Shown: positions 9,424 to 17,386 of the stretch, piece by piece
How positions within the stretch are numbered: the stretch's first letter is position 1
How the letters are laid out: every line of letters begins with the position of its first letter
Assembly (NCBI RefSeq): GCF_000466385.1
Contig: NZ_KE952845.1
Span: 23,094-87,093, forward strand
Length of the DNA stretch: 64,000 nt
Origin: Aneurinibacillus aneurinilyticus ATCC 12856
Lineage (GTDB): Bacteria > Bacillota > Bacilli > Aneurinibacillales > Aneurinibacillaceae
Direction of reading: 5' to 3'
The notes under the pieces: model-generated
What the model saw: only the letters and a program-made list of their open reading frames with translations
Database searches by the model: none
What the model was told of the DNA's origin: nothing
Translations under genes and position numbers: made by a program

Positions 9424-9455
9424 AAAAGCATATCTCATTGCTTTCGTATGTTTTT

Positions 9456-9500
9456 ACCGGGCGAAAGAAACGCTGCCGTTTCTTTCGCCCGGTTTATTAT
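9456..9500 (+). terminator. Rho-independent terminator after the SLH protein gene
   Basis: A perfect 17-bp stem (9456-9472 with 9477-9493) and a 4-nt loop, followed by TTTATTA. T-rich sequence also precedes it. Confidence 0.85.
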
Positions 9501-9619
9501 TTGAGGGGGAAGGGAGGCTAAAGAAAAGAAAGTGCGGTATGATAAAGTAAAACTTCTGTCGGCTTAGGGTTCTTCATCCCTTGTCGATGGTTCGTAAATG
9601 CGAGAAGGGAGAATGCCAG

Positions 9620-11632
9620 ATGACAACAAGAACAATTTTTCGTATGGGGCTGGCGCTTTGTTTCTTTTTTTCTTTCCTTCTTTTTCCTTCGACCGTATAT
9701 CAGGAAACAAAGAACGTAATACGAATTGCAGGAGATAATCAATTTCCTCCTTTTGAATATTTGAGTGATGCCGGAGTATATTCGGGCTTTAATATTGATA
9801 TTATGAATGCTGTGTCTATTCAGACGGGAACGAACATCGAATATTATCCTATGCCATGGAATCAGGCGGTGCAGGCCTTGCAATCAGGACAGGTCGATGC
9901 GATTCAGGGCATGAAAAAAACGGAGGCGAGAAAAGGAACATACGAATTTTCAGTTCCGTATTTCACCAGTTCACAAGCGATTTTTGTTCTGAAAGATAAT
10001 ATGTTCATTAGAAAAGTGGATGATTTGGAGGGAAGAAGGGTAGCGGTACAAAAAGGTGATGTCGCGACTGATTTATTAAGCCGGGTCAAGCAGGTTCAGC
10101 TTATAGAAGCGGATAACCAGCAGGAAGCCATTCAATTGCTGACAGAGGAAAAGGTGGATGCGTTCGTTGGAAATAGAATTACCGGGCAGTATTTCCTTCA
10201 GAAGAGCCGCCAGCAGCCATTAACGAAGATCGTAGGGGAGCCTCTGGACGCTACCGATTACGGAGTAGCTGTAATGCCCAAGAATAAAGAGTTATTATCT
10301 GTATTTAACAAAGGGATTTCCCGGATAAAAGGCGATGGAACCTACCAGAAAATCGAAAAAAAATGGTTTGGAGAATATATTATGCCGTACAGTTTCAGTC
10401 TGCGGCAGACGCTTTTGTATTTGGAGATAGGCCTTGCGCTTACCTTTGTTATTATCACATGTGTCCTTTGGTGGAATCGAAGCCTGAAAAAAGAAGTTGG
10501 GAGACGGACGAAGCAAATTGAGCGCATAAATAAGGAATTAGAAAAGAAAATGGTTTTGCTTGAGGGGAATGTACACTTCCAGCAACAATTGTTAAACAGT
10601 GCATACAGCTCTTTTATTACCATGGGCCCATCCGGAAATATTTCGATGATGAACGATAGGGCGGTGGAGTATTTACATCTAGAAAAGGCAATCATTGGGA
10701 CTTCCTTTGTACAGACTCCGCTTGCTGCTTTTATTCCTGAACAAGAAATTCTCGCTGCACTGCAAGACAAAAAAGTTTTTTTGCAAAAAGAGACGGTATG
10801 GATAAAAGATCGCTCCGAAAAAAGGAATATCGTGTACAGTATCTCCCCTATTCAAACGATGGAAGGAGACAGTGCCGGAGTCGTATTGAATATTATGGAC
10901 ATTACGGAGCAAAAAGAATTAGAAAGAAAAATCGCACAGGAAGATCGGCTACGTTCTCTCGGTCAATTGATCGCAGGGATTGCTCATGAAATACGAAATC
11001 CGTTAATGTCTATTCTTACCTATACACAATTGCTTCCAAAAAAATTCGACAGCCCGGAATTTCGTATTTTTTTTTCACGTCATGTTACGAGTGAAATTAC
11101 CCGTCTCAACGCGCTGATTAATGATCTGCTGGATTATTCTCGTCCGAAAAAATCGGACCCTATTGTTTTTCCTTTTTATGAAATGGCACAAGGGATTGTA
11201 CATTTGTTTAAGCAGAAAGTAAAAGAAGCCGATGTGGTCATTCGTTGGGAATTCGATGGCGAAGTTTGGGCGATTGCGGATGTACAGCAAATAAAGCAGG
11301 TACTAATGAATGTAATTCTAAATGCTATCGAAGCCGTAGAAAAAGGTGGAATCATTATAATTCGAGGGTATTATGAGGAAGCTAAAGCCGTTCTTCAAGT
11401 CGAGGATAATGGAAGAGGAATGTCGGAAGAGGAGATTCATAAAATGTTTGAGCCTTTCTACAGCAAGAAATTGAATGGTGTCGGACTTGGTCTTTCGGTT
11501 ACATATCAGCTAATACAGGAAAATAACGGGGAGATTAGGGCCAGCAGCAGAGAAGGAGAGGGAACAGTTATGACGATTTGGTTACCGGGCTGCAGAAAGG
11601 ATGAGAACGATGTATCATGTCATGGTAATTGA
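9620..11632 (+). CDS. Sensor histidine kinase with extracellular SBP_bac_3 domain
   Basis: A 670-residue kinase. The ATG at 9620 is preferred over an upstream in-frame ATG (9581) because AAGGGAG lies about 8 bp before it. Order of domains: N-terminal membrane anchor (about 8-25); an extracellular family-3 amino-acid-binding domain (about 33-255, 'IRIAGDNQFPPFEYLSDAG' and 'GYSG'-type hinge sequence); a membrane segment (about 265-283); a short coiled coil; a PAS domain (about 330-435); HisKA with H456 in 'AHEIRNPLMSIL'; and an ATPase with 'DNGRGM' and 'GVGLGLSVTYQ'. It overlaps the following sigma-54 regulator gene. The SBP fold suggests direct sensing of an external amino acid such as glutamate or formiminoglutamate (inference). 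Confidence 0.92.
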   Translation: MTTRTIFRMGLALCFFFSFLLFPSTVYQETKNVIRIAGDNQFPPFEYLSDAGVYSGFNIDIMNAVSIQTGTNIEYYPMPWNQAVQALQSGQVDAIQGMKKTEARKGTYEFSVPYFTSSQAIFVLKDNMFIRKVDDLEGRRVAVQKGDVATDLLSRVKQVQLIEADNQQEAIQLLTEEKVDAFVGNRITGQYFLQKSRQQPLTKIVGEPLDATDYGVAVMPKNKELLSVFNKGISRIKGDGTYQKIEKKWFGEYIMPYSFSLRQTLLYLEIGLALTFVIITCVLWWNRSLKKEVGRRTKQIERINKELEKKMVLLEGNVHFQQQLLNSAYSSFITMGPSGNISMMNDRAVEYLHLEKAIIGTSFVQTPLAAFIPEQEILAALQDKKVFLQKETVWIKDRSEKRNIVYSISPIQTMEGDSAGVVLNIMDITEQKELERKIAQEDRLRSLGQLIAGIAHEIRNPLMSILTYTQLLPKKFDSPEFRIFFSRHVTSEITRLNALINDLLDYSRPKKSDPIVFPFYEMAQGIVHLFKQKVKEADVVIRWEFDGEVWAIADVQQIKQVLMNVILNAIEAVEKGGIIIIRGYYEEAKAVLQVEDNGRGMSEEEIHKMFEPFYSKKLNGVGLGLSVTYQLIQENNGEIRASSREGEGTVMTIWLPGCRKDENDVSCHGN

Positions 11633-12965
11633 TGATGAGCCGACTATTTGCCAGTCGCTTACTTTTGCTTTAGAGGATGAGTATCATGTGTATGCATTTA
11701 CTGATCCGCGAGAAGCACTGCCTCTGTTGGAGCGTACGGAGATTGCCATTGTTTTGTTGGACTTAAAAATCGGAGAGTATGATGGAATGAAGATATTGGA
11801 GGAAATTAAACGCATATCTCCTTCTACCATTGTCATTATTATGACAGCTTACGGAAGCATTCCTTCTTCCGTAGAGGCGATGCGCAAAGGGGCCTTTTCC
11901 TATGCTACGAAGCCGCTTCATATTGACGAATTAGAAGTGCTTATGCAAAAAGCGGAAGAAGTGTATGCACTGCAATCCAAAGTGCGTTGGCTAAGCGATG
12001 AATTGGAAAAGGTAACAGATAACAATGGGCTCATCGGAGAAAGTGCAGCCATGCGCGAAGTTTTTACTTTGATTGATAAGGTAAAAGATATCGGCTCTAA
12101 TATCCTTATCACAGGAGAAAGCGGAACAGGAAAGGAAGTGGTTGCCAGAACAATCCATTACGAGAGTAAGCGCAGAAACAAAAGGTTTCAGGCGATTAAT
12201 TGTGCTGCTATACCATCTCATCTATTGGAATCCGAATTGTTTGGACATGAAAAGGGAGCGTTTACGGGAGCGTTGCAACGTAAAGCCGGATTGTTTGTTT
12301 TAGCGGACGGAGGTACCATTTTTTTAGATGAAATCGGTGAGATGGATTTGGCTTTACAAGGCAAGCTATTGCGTGTGCTTCAAGAAAGAAAAGTCATGCC
12401 GGTTGGAGGAACAGAAGAAATCGAGATCGATGTTCGCATCGTCGCCGCGACCAACAGAGATTTGGCAAAAGAAGTAAAAGAGAACCGTTTTCGTGAAGAT
12501 TTGTATTACCGTCTCAATGTTATTCCAATGCATCTGCCTCCTCTTAGGGAAAGAAAGGAAGATATTCCTTTGCTGGTGAAGTTTTTCATTAGAAAAATCG
12601 GCGATAAAATGGGCAAGCCTGTAGAAGGAATTGCTGAAGAAGCGCTTCGTCTCCTGCAGCAATATTCTTTTCCAGGCAACATAAGAGAGTTACAGAATAT
12701 GATTGAGAGGGCTATTGCCCTGACGAATTCTTCCTGTATACAGAAAGATGATTTACCAGCTGAAATCAAAAATCACACGCGTGCTTTTATTAGTAATACG
12801 CTTATTCCTATCTATGTAGGAGAGACGATGGATGAGGTAGAGAAGAAAGTGATTTTACATAATTTGGCTGATTTCAATGGTAACCAGCGAAGAACTGCAC
12901 AAATCATTGGCATTGGGGAGCGAACGATGCGGGATAAAATAAAAAAATACAGGGAGCAAAAGTAG
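11610..12965 (+). CDS. NtrC-family sigma-54 response regulator
   Basis: A 451-residue activator. The ATG at 11610 is chosen because GAAAGGATGAG gives a spaced RBS there, while the ATG at 11601 abuts it. The receiver domain has phosphoacceptor D51 in 'IVLLDLKIG'. The AAA+ domain has Walker A 'GESGTGKE', the sigma-54-contacting 'GAFTGA' loop and 'DGGTIFLDEIGEM'. A Fis-type helix-turn-helix closes the protein ('NQRRTAQIIGIGERTM'). It overlaps the kinase gene by 23 bp. A sigma-54 promoter lies 85 bp past its stop, before hutG, so that operon is the obvious target. Confidence 0.93.
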   Translation: MYHVMVIDDEPTICQSLTFALEDEYHVYAFTDPREALPLLERTEIAIVLLDLKIGEYDGMKILEEIKRISPSTIVIIMTAYGSIPSSVEAMRKGAFSYATKPLHIDELEVLMQKAEEVYALQSKVRWLSDELEKVTDNNGLIGESAAMREVFTLIDKVKDIGSNILITGESGTGKEVVARTIHYESKRRNKRFQAINCAAIPSHLLESELFGHEKGAFTGALQRKAGLFVLADGGTIFLDEIGEMDLALQGKLLRVLQERKVMPVGGTEEIEIDVRIVAATNRDLAKEVKENRFREDLYYRLNVIPMHLPPLRERKEDIPLLVKFFIRKIGDKMGKPVEGIAEEALRLLQQYSFPGNIRELQNMIERAIALTNSSCIQKDDLPAEIKNHTRAFISNTLIPIYVGETMDEVEKKVILHNLADFNGNQRRTAQIIGIGERTMRDKIKKYREQK

Positions 12966-13003
12966 GCGAAAATTGCCGTGCGGCAATTTTCGCCTACTTT
13001 TTT
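12961..13003 (+). terminator. Terminator with 18-bp perfect stem, overlapping the regulator's stop codon
   Basis: 12961-12978 pairs perfectly with 12981-12998, followed by TTTTTTG. The regulator's TAG (12963-12965) lies inside the left arm. A palindrome this long could also bind a dimeric regulator. Confidence 0.85.
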
Positions 13004-13050
13004 GTGGCTTTTTATGTCGTGATGCTGTGATGAATTGTGTGTTGTTGTTT

Positions 13051-13067
13051 TTGGTATGAAATTTGCT
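13051..13067 (+). promoter_or_regulatory. Sigma-54 (-24/-12) promoter for hutG-gltS
   Basis: TTGGTATGAAATTTGCT has the invariant GG (13053-13054) and GC (13065-13066) exactly 12 bp apart and matches most of the TTGGCAC-N5-TTGC consensus. It lies 48 bp before the hutG start and directly behind a sigma-54 activator gene. Confidence 0.75.
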
Positions 13068-13114
13068 CTGGTTATATATTTATCAAGCACAACAAAACAA
13101 CAAGGGAGGCACAA

Positions 13115-14107
13115 ATGTATACGCTAACAGAAAAAGAATGCTGGGCCGGAAGAGTCGACAGTGAGACGGTGGCCGGGATGTTTCGGTTACATCAGGTAGT
13201 GAGAATTGAAGACATTTCTACTTTTGATAAGAAGCAAGGTGGAAAGGCTATTGGCATTATCGGCTTTCGAAGCGATGAAGGAGTTCGGAGAAATAAAGGC
13301 AGAATAGGGGCGTATCATGCTCCCGATGAGATAAGAAAAGCGCTGGCATCTTTACCGTATCATTTTCATTCCGAAATTGCGCTATTTGACTTTGGAAATA
13401 TTAGCTGTGATGATGGAAACCTTGAAGGAGCACAGGCGGAATTGGGTTCTGTGGTAAAAAAAATATTACAGTTAGATATGTTTCCGTTGATCATCGGCGG
13501 TGGACATGAAGTGGCATACGGTCATTTCCTTGGGGTAAAAGGCCATGCGGGCGGTATAGAGAACGTAGGAATTGTAAATATTGACGCCCACTTTGATATG
13601 AGACCGTACGATGAGATGACTAGTTCGGGCACAATGTTTAAACAAATTGCGGATGAATGCGCCGCAGAAGGTAAACCGTTCCGCTATTTGTGTGCTGGTA
13701 TTCAGAAAAGCGGTAACACAAAGCATTTATTTGAAACAGCTGACCTACATGGGTGCCAATACATTTGTGAAGACGAAATTTCATGGCAAAACATAGAGGC
13801 GACCACTGAGAAGATTAATAACTTTATCGAACAAAGCGGGGTAGTTATGGTTACGCTTTGCAGCGATGTTATGGATGCCAGCTATGCGCCGGGTGTCAGC
13901 GCCCCCCAACCGTTCGGTATGGAACCGAAGCTTGTAGCACGCCTCTTGCAGGAAGCCTTGAAAAATAAAAAAGCGATTAGTTTTGATATCGCTGAGATTA
14001 ATCCGGCCCTGGATGAAAGTGGCCGTACGGTTAAGCTTGCTGCTGCCATGTTATACAAGGTGATGGATAGCGTGGCTTCTGTCGATGGGGGGGGAATTGT
14101 AAAATGA
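13115..14107 (+). CDS. hutG: Formimidoylglutamase (arginase superfamily)
   Basis: A 330-residue ureohydrolase-fold enzyme; formimidoylglutamase splits N-formimino-glutamate to glutamate and formamide, the last step of histidine degradation. The ATG at 13115 follows GGGAGGC; longer in-frame starts run into the promoter. Metal-ligand motifs are 'GGGHE' (H131), 'NIDAHFDMRP' (D157, H159, D161) and 'LCSDVMDASYAPG'. In the last motif the usual first Asp of D-x-D is Cys249, with D251 kept. The phrase 'APGVSAPQPFG' is HutG-like. No hutH, hutU or hutI is nearby. The stop codon overlaps the gltS start. Confidence 0.88.
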   Translation: MYTLTEKECWAGRVDSETVAGMFRLHQVVRIEDISTFDKKQGGKAIGIIGFRSDEGVRRNKGRIGAYHAPDEIRKALASLPYHFHSEIALFDFGNISCDDGNLEGAQAELGSVVKKILQLDMFPLIIGGGHEVAYGHFLGVKGHAGGIENVGIVNIDAHFDMRPYDEMTSSGTMFKQIADECAAEGKPFRYLCAGIQKSGNTKHLFETADLHGCQYICEDEISWQNIEATTEKINNFIEQSGVVMVTLCSDVMDASYAPGVSAPQPFGMEPKLVARLLQEALKNKKAISFDIAEINPALDESGRTVKLAAAMLYKVMDSVASVDGGGIVK

Positions 14108-15309
14108 AGCTGGAATTTACCTTAATTGAAACACTGTGTTTAGCCGTGCTGCTGTTGCTGTTTGGGTATTACATCAGAAGAAAGGTAAAGGTGCTGGAGC
14201 GCTTTTGTATTCCAGCCCCTGTTATTGGCGGGTTACTTTTCTCTATTCTTGTTATGATATTGAAGGAAGCAGATGTCGCGACTATTAAACTTGATGTTTC
14301 TCTGCAAAGTTCATTTATGCTCGCTTTTTTTACGACGGTTGGTTTAGGAGCAAGCTTTTCTCTTGTGAAACAGGGAGGAAAATTGCTGATTGTTTACTGG
14401 CTTCTGTGTGGTTTTGTAGCTATATTCCAAAATGTTATTGGTGTTTCTCTGGCGAAGCTTATGGACATCCATCCCCTGCTCGGTGTAATGGCAGGAGCGG
14501 TTTCGATGGAAGGCGGGCACGGGGCAGCTGGAGCTTTCGGACCGACGATTGAGAGTCTGGGCGTTCCTGCAGCGACCACGGTTGGTATTGCCGCTGCTAC
14601 ATTTGGACTTATTTTTGGCAGTTTAATTGGTGGTCCAATCTCCAGGCATTTAATAACGAAACATGGTTTAAAGCCGCAAGCCTTAAATGAGGAAATCGTA
14701 TCGTTCGAAGCGGCTGCAGGCATCGACAAGAGTGAAAGCGATTTAACTGCTACACGTTTCTTTACACATATTGCTCTTATTACTTTTTGTATGAGTATGG
14801 GCGTTATTATTAGTAAAGCTTTCTCTCAAGTTACAAGCTTCGTATTGCCTGAATATGTAGGCGCCATGTTTTTAGCTGTTATTATTCGTAATATAAACGA
14901 TCGCTTCGGCTTTATGAAGTTTAATCTAAATTGCGTCAACCTTATCGGAGATATTTCACTCGGTATTTTCCTGTCTATGGCATTGATGAACCTGAAAATT
15001 TGGGAAGTTTTCAGTCTGGCTGTACCTTTGTTCATTATTTTAATTTTCCAGGTAGTGTTTATCGTTTTATACGGTATATTTGTTGCGTTCCGCTTGCTGG
15101 GCAAAAACTATGATGCTGCGGTGATGGTAGGCGGATTGGCTGGTCACGGACTGGGAGGAACACCTAATGCCATGGCGAATATGGGAGCAATTACGGAGAG
15201 ATTCGGTGAATCGAAACGGGCGTTTCTCATTGTTCCTGTTGTTGGAGCATTTTTAATCGATTTGTTTGGCATACCTAGTATTATTACTTTTATTAATCTT
15301 TTTAAATAA
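14104..15309 (+). CDS. gltS: GltS-type sodium/glutamate symporter
   Basis: A 401-residue membrane carrier of the ESS/GltS family with about ten or more hydrophobic segments. It has the two pore-loop-like glycine-rich stretches typical of the family, 'SMEGGHGAAGAFGPTIESLG' and 'GGLAGHGLGGTPNAMANM', in the two halves of the protein. It starts inside the hutG stop (ATGA overlap), so the two are translationally coupled and share the sigma-54 promoter. Known members carry glutamate; because of its partner, formiminoglutamate uptake is also plausible (inference). Confidence 0.92.
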   Translation: MKLEFTLIETLCLAVLLLLFGYYIRRKVKVLERFCIPAPVIGGLLFSILVMILKEADVATIKLDVSLQSSFMLAFFTTVGLGASFSLVKQGGKLLIVYWLLCGFVAIFQNVIGVSLAKLMDIHPLLGVMAGAVSMEGGHGAAGAFGPTIESLGVPAATTVGIAAATFGLIFGSLIGGPISRHLITKHGLKPQALNEEIVSFEAAAGIDKSESDLTATRFFTHIALITFCMSMGVIISKAFSQVTSFVLPEYVGAMFLAVIIRNINDRFGFMKFNLNCVNLIGDISLGIFLSMALMNLKIWEVFSLAVPLFIILIFQVVFIVLYGIFVAFRLLGKNYDAAVMVGGLAGHGLGGTPNAMANMGAITERFGESKRAFLIVPVVGAFLIDLFGIPSIITFINLFK

Positions 15310-15333
15310 GGGCAAAAATAAAGGCAAAGCATA

Positions 15334-15376
15334 AGTGGGGCGGAGAAACATTACGTTTTTCCGTCCCGCTTTATTT
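15334..15376 (+). terminator. Terminator after gltS
   Basis: 15334-15348 pairs with 15356-15370 (15 bp with G-U pairs), followed by TTATTTCC. Confidence 0.75.
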
Positions 15377-15486
15377 CCTCCTTAGATGACAGGAAGAGGA
15401 GGAATATGGTATAGTAAATGCCGGATTTACACAAATCCTATTCGTAAGAAACAACATTTAATTGAAGAAAATTATGGAGTGGTTGC

Positions 15487-16014
15487 ATGCTCTACTCATT
15501 ATTGTTACCGGATCTGCATGTCGATTCCGTATATGATATTGATTTGAATGAATTGAAAAAGCGTGGTATTAAAGGGATTATTACAGATCTGGACAATACG
15601 CTAATCGAGTGGAATCGTCCAGATGCAACTCCGGAACTTGTGAAGTGGATGAAAGAGCTTAAGGAGCAAGGCTTTGCGGTCGTGATTGTTTCGAATAATA
15701 GACAAACACGGGTATCCAAAATAGCAGAACCGCTCGGGGTACCGTTCATTCATCAGGCAAAAAAGCCGACGACATCGGCTTTTCGCCGGGCTACACGGGA
15801 AATGGGGCTGTCTGTACAGGAAACAGTAGTTATCGGCGATCAGCTTTTCACCGACGTGCTTGGTGGAAAGCGGATGGGCTTTTATACGATTCTGGTCGTT
15901 CCGGTAGCGCAAAGCGACGGGTTTATTACTCGTTTTAACCGGAAGATGGAGAAAGTGGCGTTAAACTGGATGAGAAAACGCGGAAAAATTCCGTGGGAGG
16001 ATTCGAATGGATAA
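15487..16014 (+). CDS. yqeG: YqeG family HAD-IIIA phosphatase
   Basis: A 175-residue HAD-superfamily phosphatase. Motif I is 'ITDLDNTLIEW', motif II 'VIVSNN', a lysine lies near 'QAKKPT', and the motif III/IV region is 'VVIGDQLFTDVLGGKRMG'. The family is class III with no cap and its natural substrate is unsettled. It opens the conserved block yqeG-yqeH-aroE-yhbY-nadD-yqeK-rsfS-yqeM and overlaps yqeH by 8 bp. Confidence 0.93.
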   Translation: MLYSLLLPDLHVDSVYDIDLNELKKRGIKGIITDLDNTLIEWNRPDATPELVKWMKELKEQGFAVVIVSNNRQTRVSKIAEPLGVPFIHQAKKPTTSAFRRATREMGLSVQETVVIGDQLFTDVLGGKRMGFYTILVVPVAQSDGFITRFNRKMEKVALNWMRKRGKIPWEDSNG

Positions 16015-17119
16015 GCAAGAAATGATGGAACTGTATTGCGCGGGATGCGGTGTAGCTATTCAGACGGAGGATAAAACCTCAGTCGGCTATGCTCCTCCGC
16101 AGTCATTGGAAAAAGAAACGGTCATTTGCCAGCGATGCTATCGTATTCGGCACTATAATGAAGCGTCTACTGTCACATTAGGTGACGACGATTTTGTGCG
16201 CATTCTTAATGGGATAGGTGACACCAAAGCATTGGTTGTGCAAGTGGTAGACATTTTTGATTTTAATGGAAGCTGGTTGCGCGGTTTGCCGCGTTTTGTA
16301 GGAGGCAACCCGATTCTTCTGGTGGGCAATAAAGTGGATTTGTTACCGAAGAATGTAAACCGTAATCGTCTGATCAATTGGATGCGGAAGTCGGCTGCCG
16401 ATCTTGGATTAAAGCCGCTCGATGTTGTGCTTGTGAGCGCACGCAAGGGTGAAGGCGTAGAGCGATTGGTGCAGGCGATGAATGAATACCGTAAAGGCCG
16501 CAACATTTATGTAGTCGGTGTGACTAATGTTGGTAAGTCATCGTTAATTAACCGTCTGCTTAAGCAGTTTGGTGAATCTGAGATGGATATCACAACATCC
16601 CAGTTCCCAGGAACAACATTGGATGTCATCGAAATCCCGCTTGATGACAAGTCCTCGCTATATGATACGCCAGGCATTGTTAACCGTGATCAGCTTGTGC
16701 ATAAGGTGGCGCCGCAGGAATTGAAGATAATTATGCCGGACAAGCCGATTAAGCCGAAGGTATATCAATTGAATGCCGAGCAAACGATGTTTATCGGGGG
16801 GCTGGCCCGAATCGACTTTGTTAAGGGGGAGCGTCAGCCGTTTGTATTTTACTTATCAAACCATCTGAACATTCACCGTACAAAGCTGGCCAATGCGGAC
16901 GAGCTGTATGCGAAGCACAAAGGCGAAATGCTGGCACCGCCAGGACCTGATGCGGCTGAAGCTATCGTGTGGGAGAAGTTCACATTCAAGGTTCCGTCAG
17001 GCAAGTATGATATCGTCATTTCTGGACTTGGCTGGATTGCAATGCATGGCAAGGGCGCGAATGTTGAAGTGCACGTGCCGAAAGGCGTGGCTGCAGGTCT
17101 TCGCCCTTCACTTATATAA
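16007..17119 (+). CDS. yqeH: Ribosome biogenesis GTPase YqeH
   Basis: A 370-residue circularly permuted GTPase needed for 30S subunit assembly. An N-terminal zinc finger (C11, C14, C41, C44) precedes the permuted G motifs in the order G4 ('NKVDL'), G5-like ('VSARKG'), G1 ('GVTNVGKSSL') and G3 ('DTPG'). This order identifies the YqeH/RsgA/YlqF class. A C-terminal domain follows with 'YLSNHLNIHRT' and 'GLGWIAMHGKGANVEVHVP'. It is translationally coupled to yqeG and ends at a short terminator. Confidence 0.95.
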   Translation: MDKQEMMELYCAGCGVAIQTEDKTSVGYAPPQSLEKETVICQRCYRIRHYNEASTVTLGDDDFVRILNGIGDTKALVVQVVDIFDFNGSWLRGLPRFVGGNPILLVGNKVDLLPKNVNRNRLINWMRKSAADLGLKPLDVVLVSARKGEGVERLVQAMNEYRKGRNIYVVGVTNVGKSSLINRLLKQFGESEMDITTSQFPGTTLDVIEIPLDDKSSLYDTPGIVNRDQLVHKVAPQELKIIMPDKPIKPKVYQLNAEQTMFIGGLARIDFVKGERQPFVFYLSNHLNIHRTKLANADELYAKHKGEMLAPPGPDAAEAIVWEKFTFKVPSGKYDIVISGLGWIAMHGKGANVEVHVPKGVAAGLRPSLI

Positions 17120-17131
17120 GCCCACCCGTTT

Positions 17132-17156
17132 ACCCCTGGACTTCAGGGGGTTTTTT
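17132..17156 (+). terminator. Short terminator after yqeH
   Basis: ACCCCTG and CAGGGGG form a stem followed by six T. Confidence 0.75.
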
Positions 17157-17157
17157 A

Positions 17158-17332
17158 ACATATAATTTCTTCCGATCGCATCACTTGAAAAACTCGCGAG
17201 GCATGTGTCAACTGTCTCCCTCACCCGAGATACCCGGACGTTTTGTCGGGCCGCCCGAAGTGGCACAAAGCGGCCGTTCGGCATCGTTGTGGAAAAGGAC
17301 GAGCGGCCATGCCCGCGAGTTTTTCTTATACA
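17158..17332. repeat. Dispersed repeat family 1, copy A (upstream of aroE)
   Basis: The left edge ACATATAATTTCTTCCGATC is nearly identical to that of copy B (21176 on). Inside are inverted ends AAAAACTCGCGAGGCATG (17188-17205) and CATGCCCGCGAGTTTTT (17308-17324) around about 100 bp of GC-rich sequence with further small stems. The right edge (17300-17328) recurs at 43007-43036. No protein is encoded. Likely a MITE-like or structured-RNA element. Confidence 0.65.
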
Positions 17333-17386
17333 TAGTTCGTGAGATAAGATGAAAAATAGGAAACTATAGTGAAGAGAGGCGAGTCG

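Noticed and set aside
12961..13003. Palindrome as an insertion-sequence end
   Set aside because: It is followed by a T run right after a gene stop and has no partner repeat; a terminator explains it.
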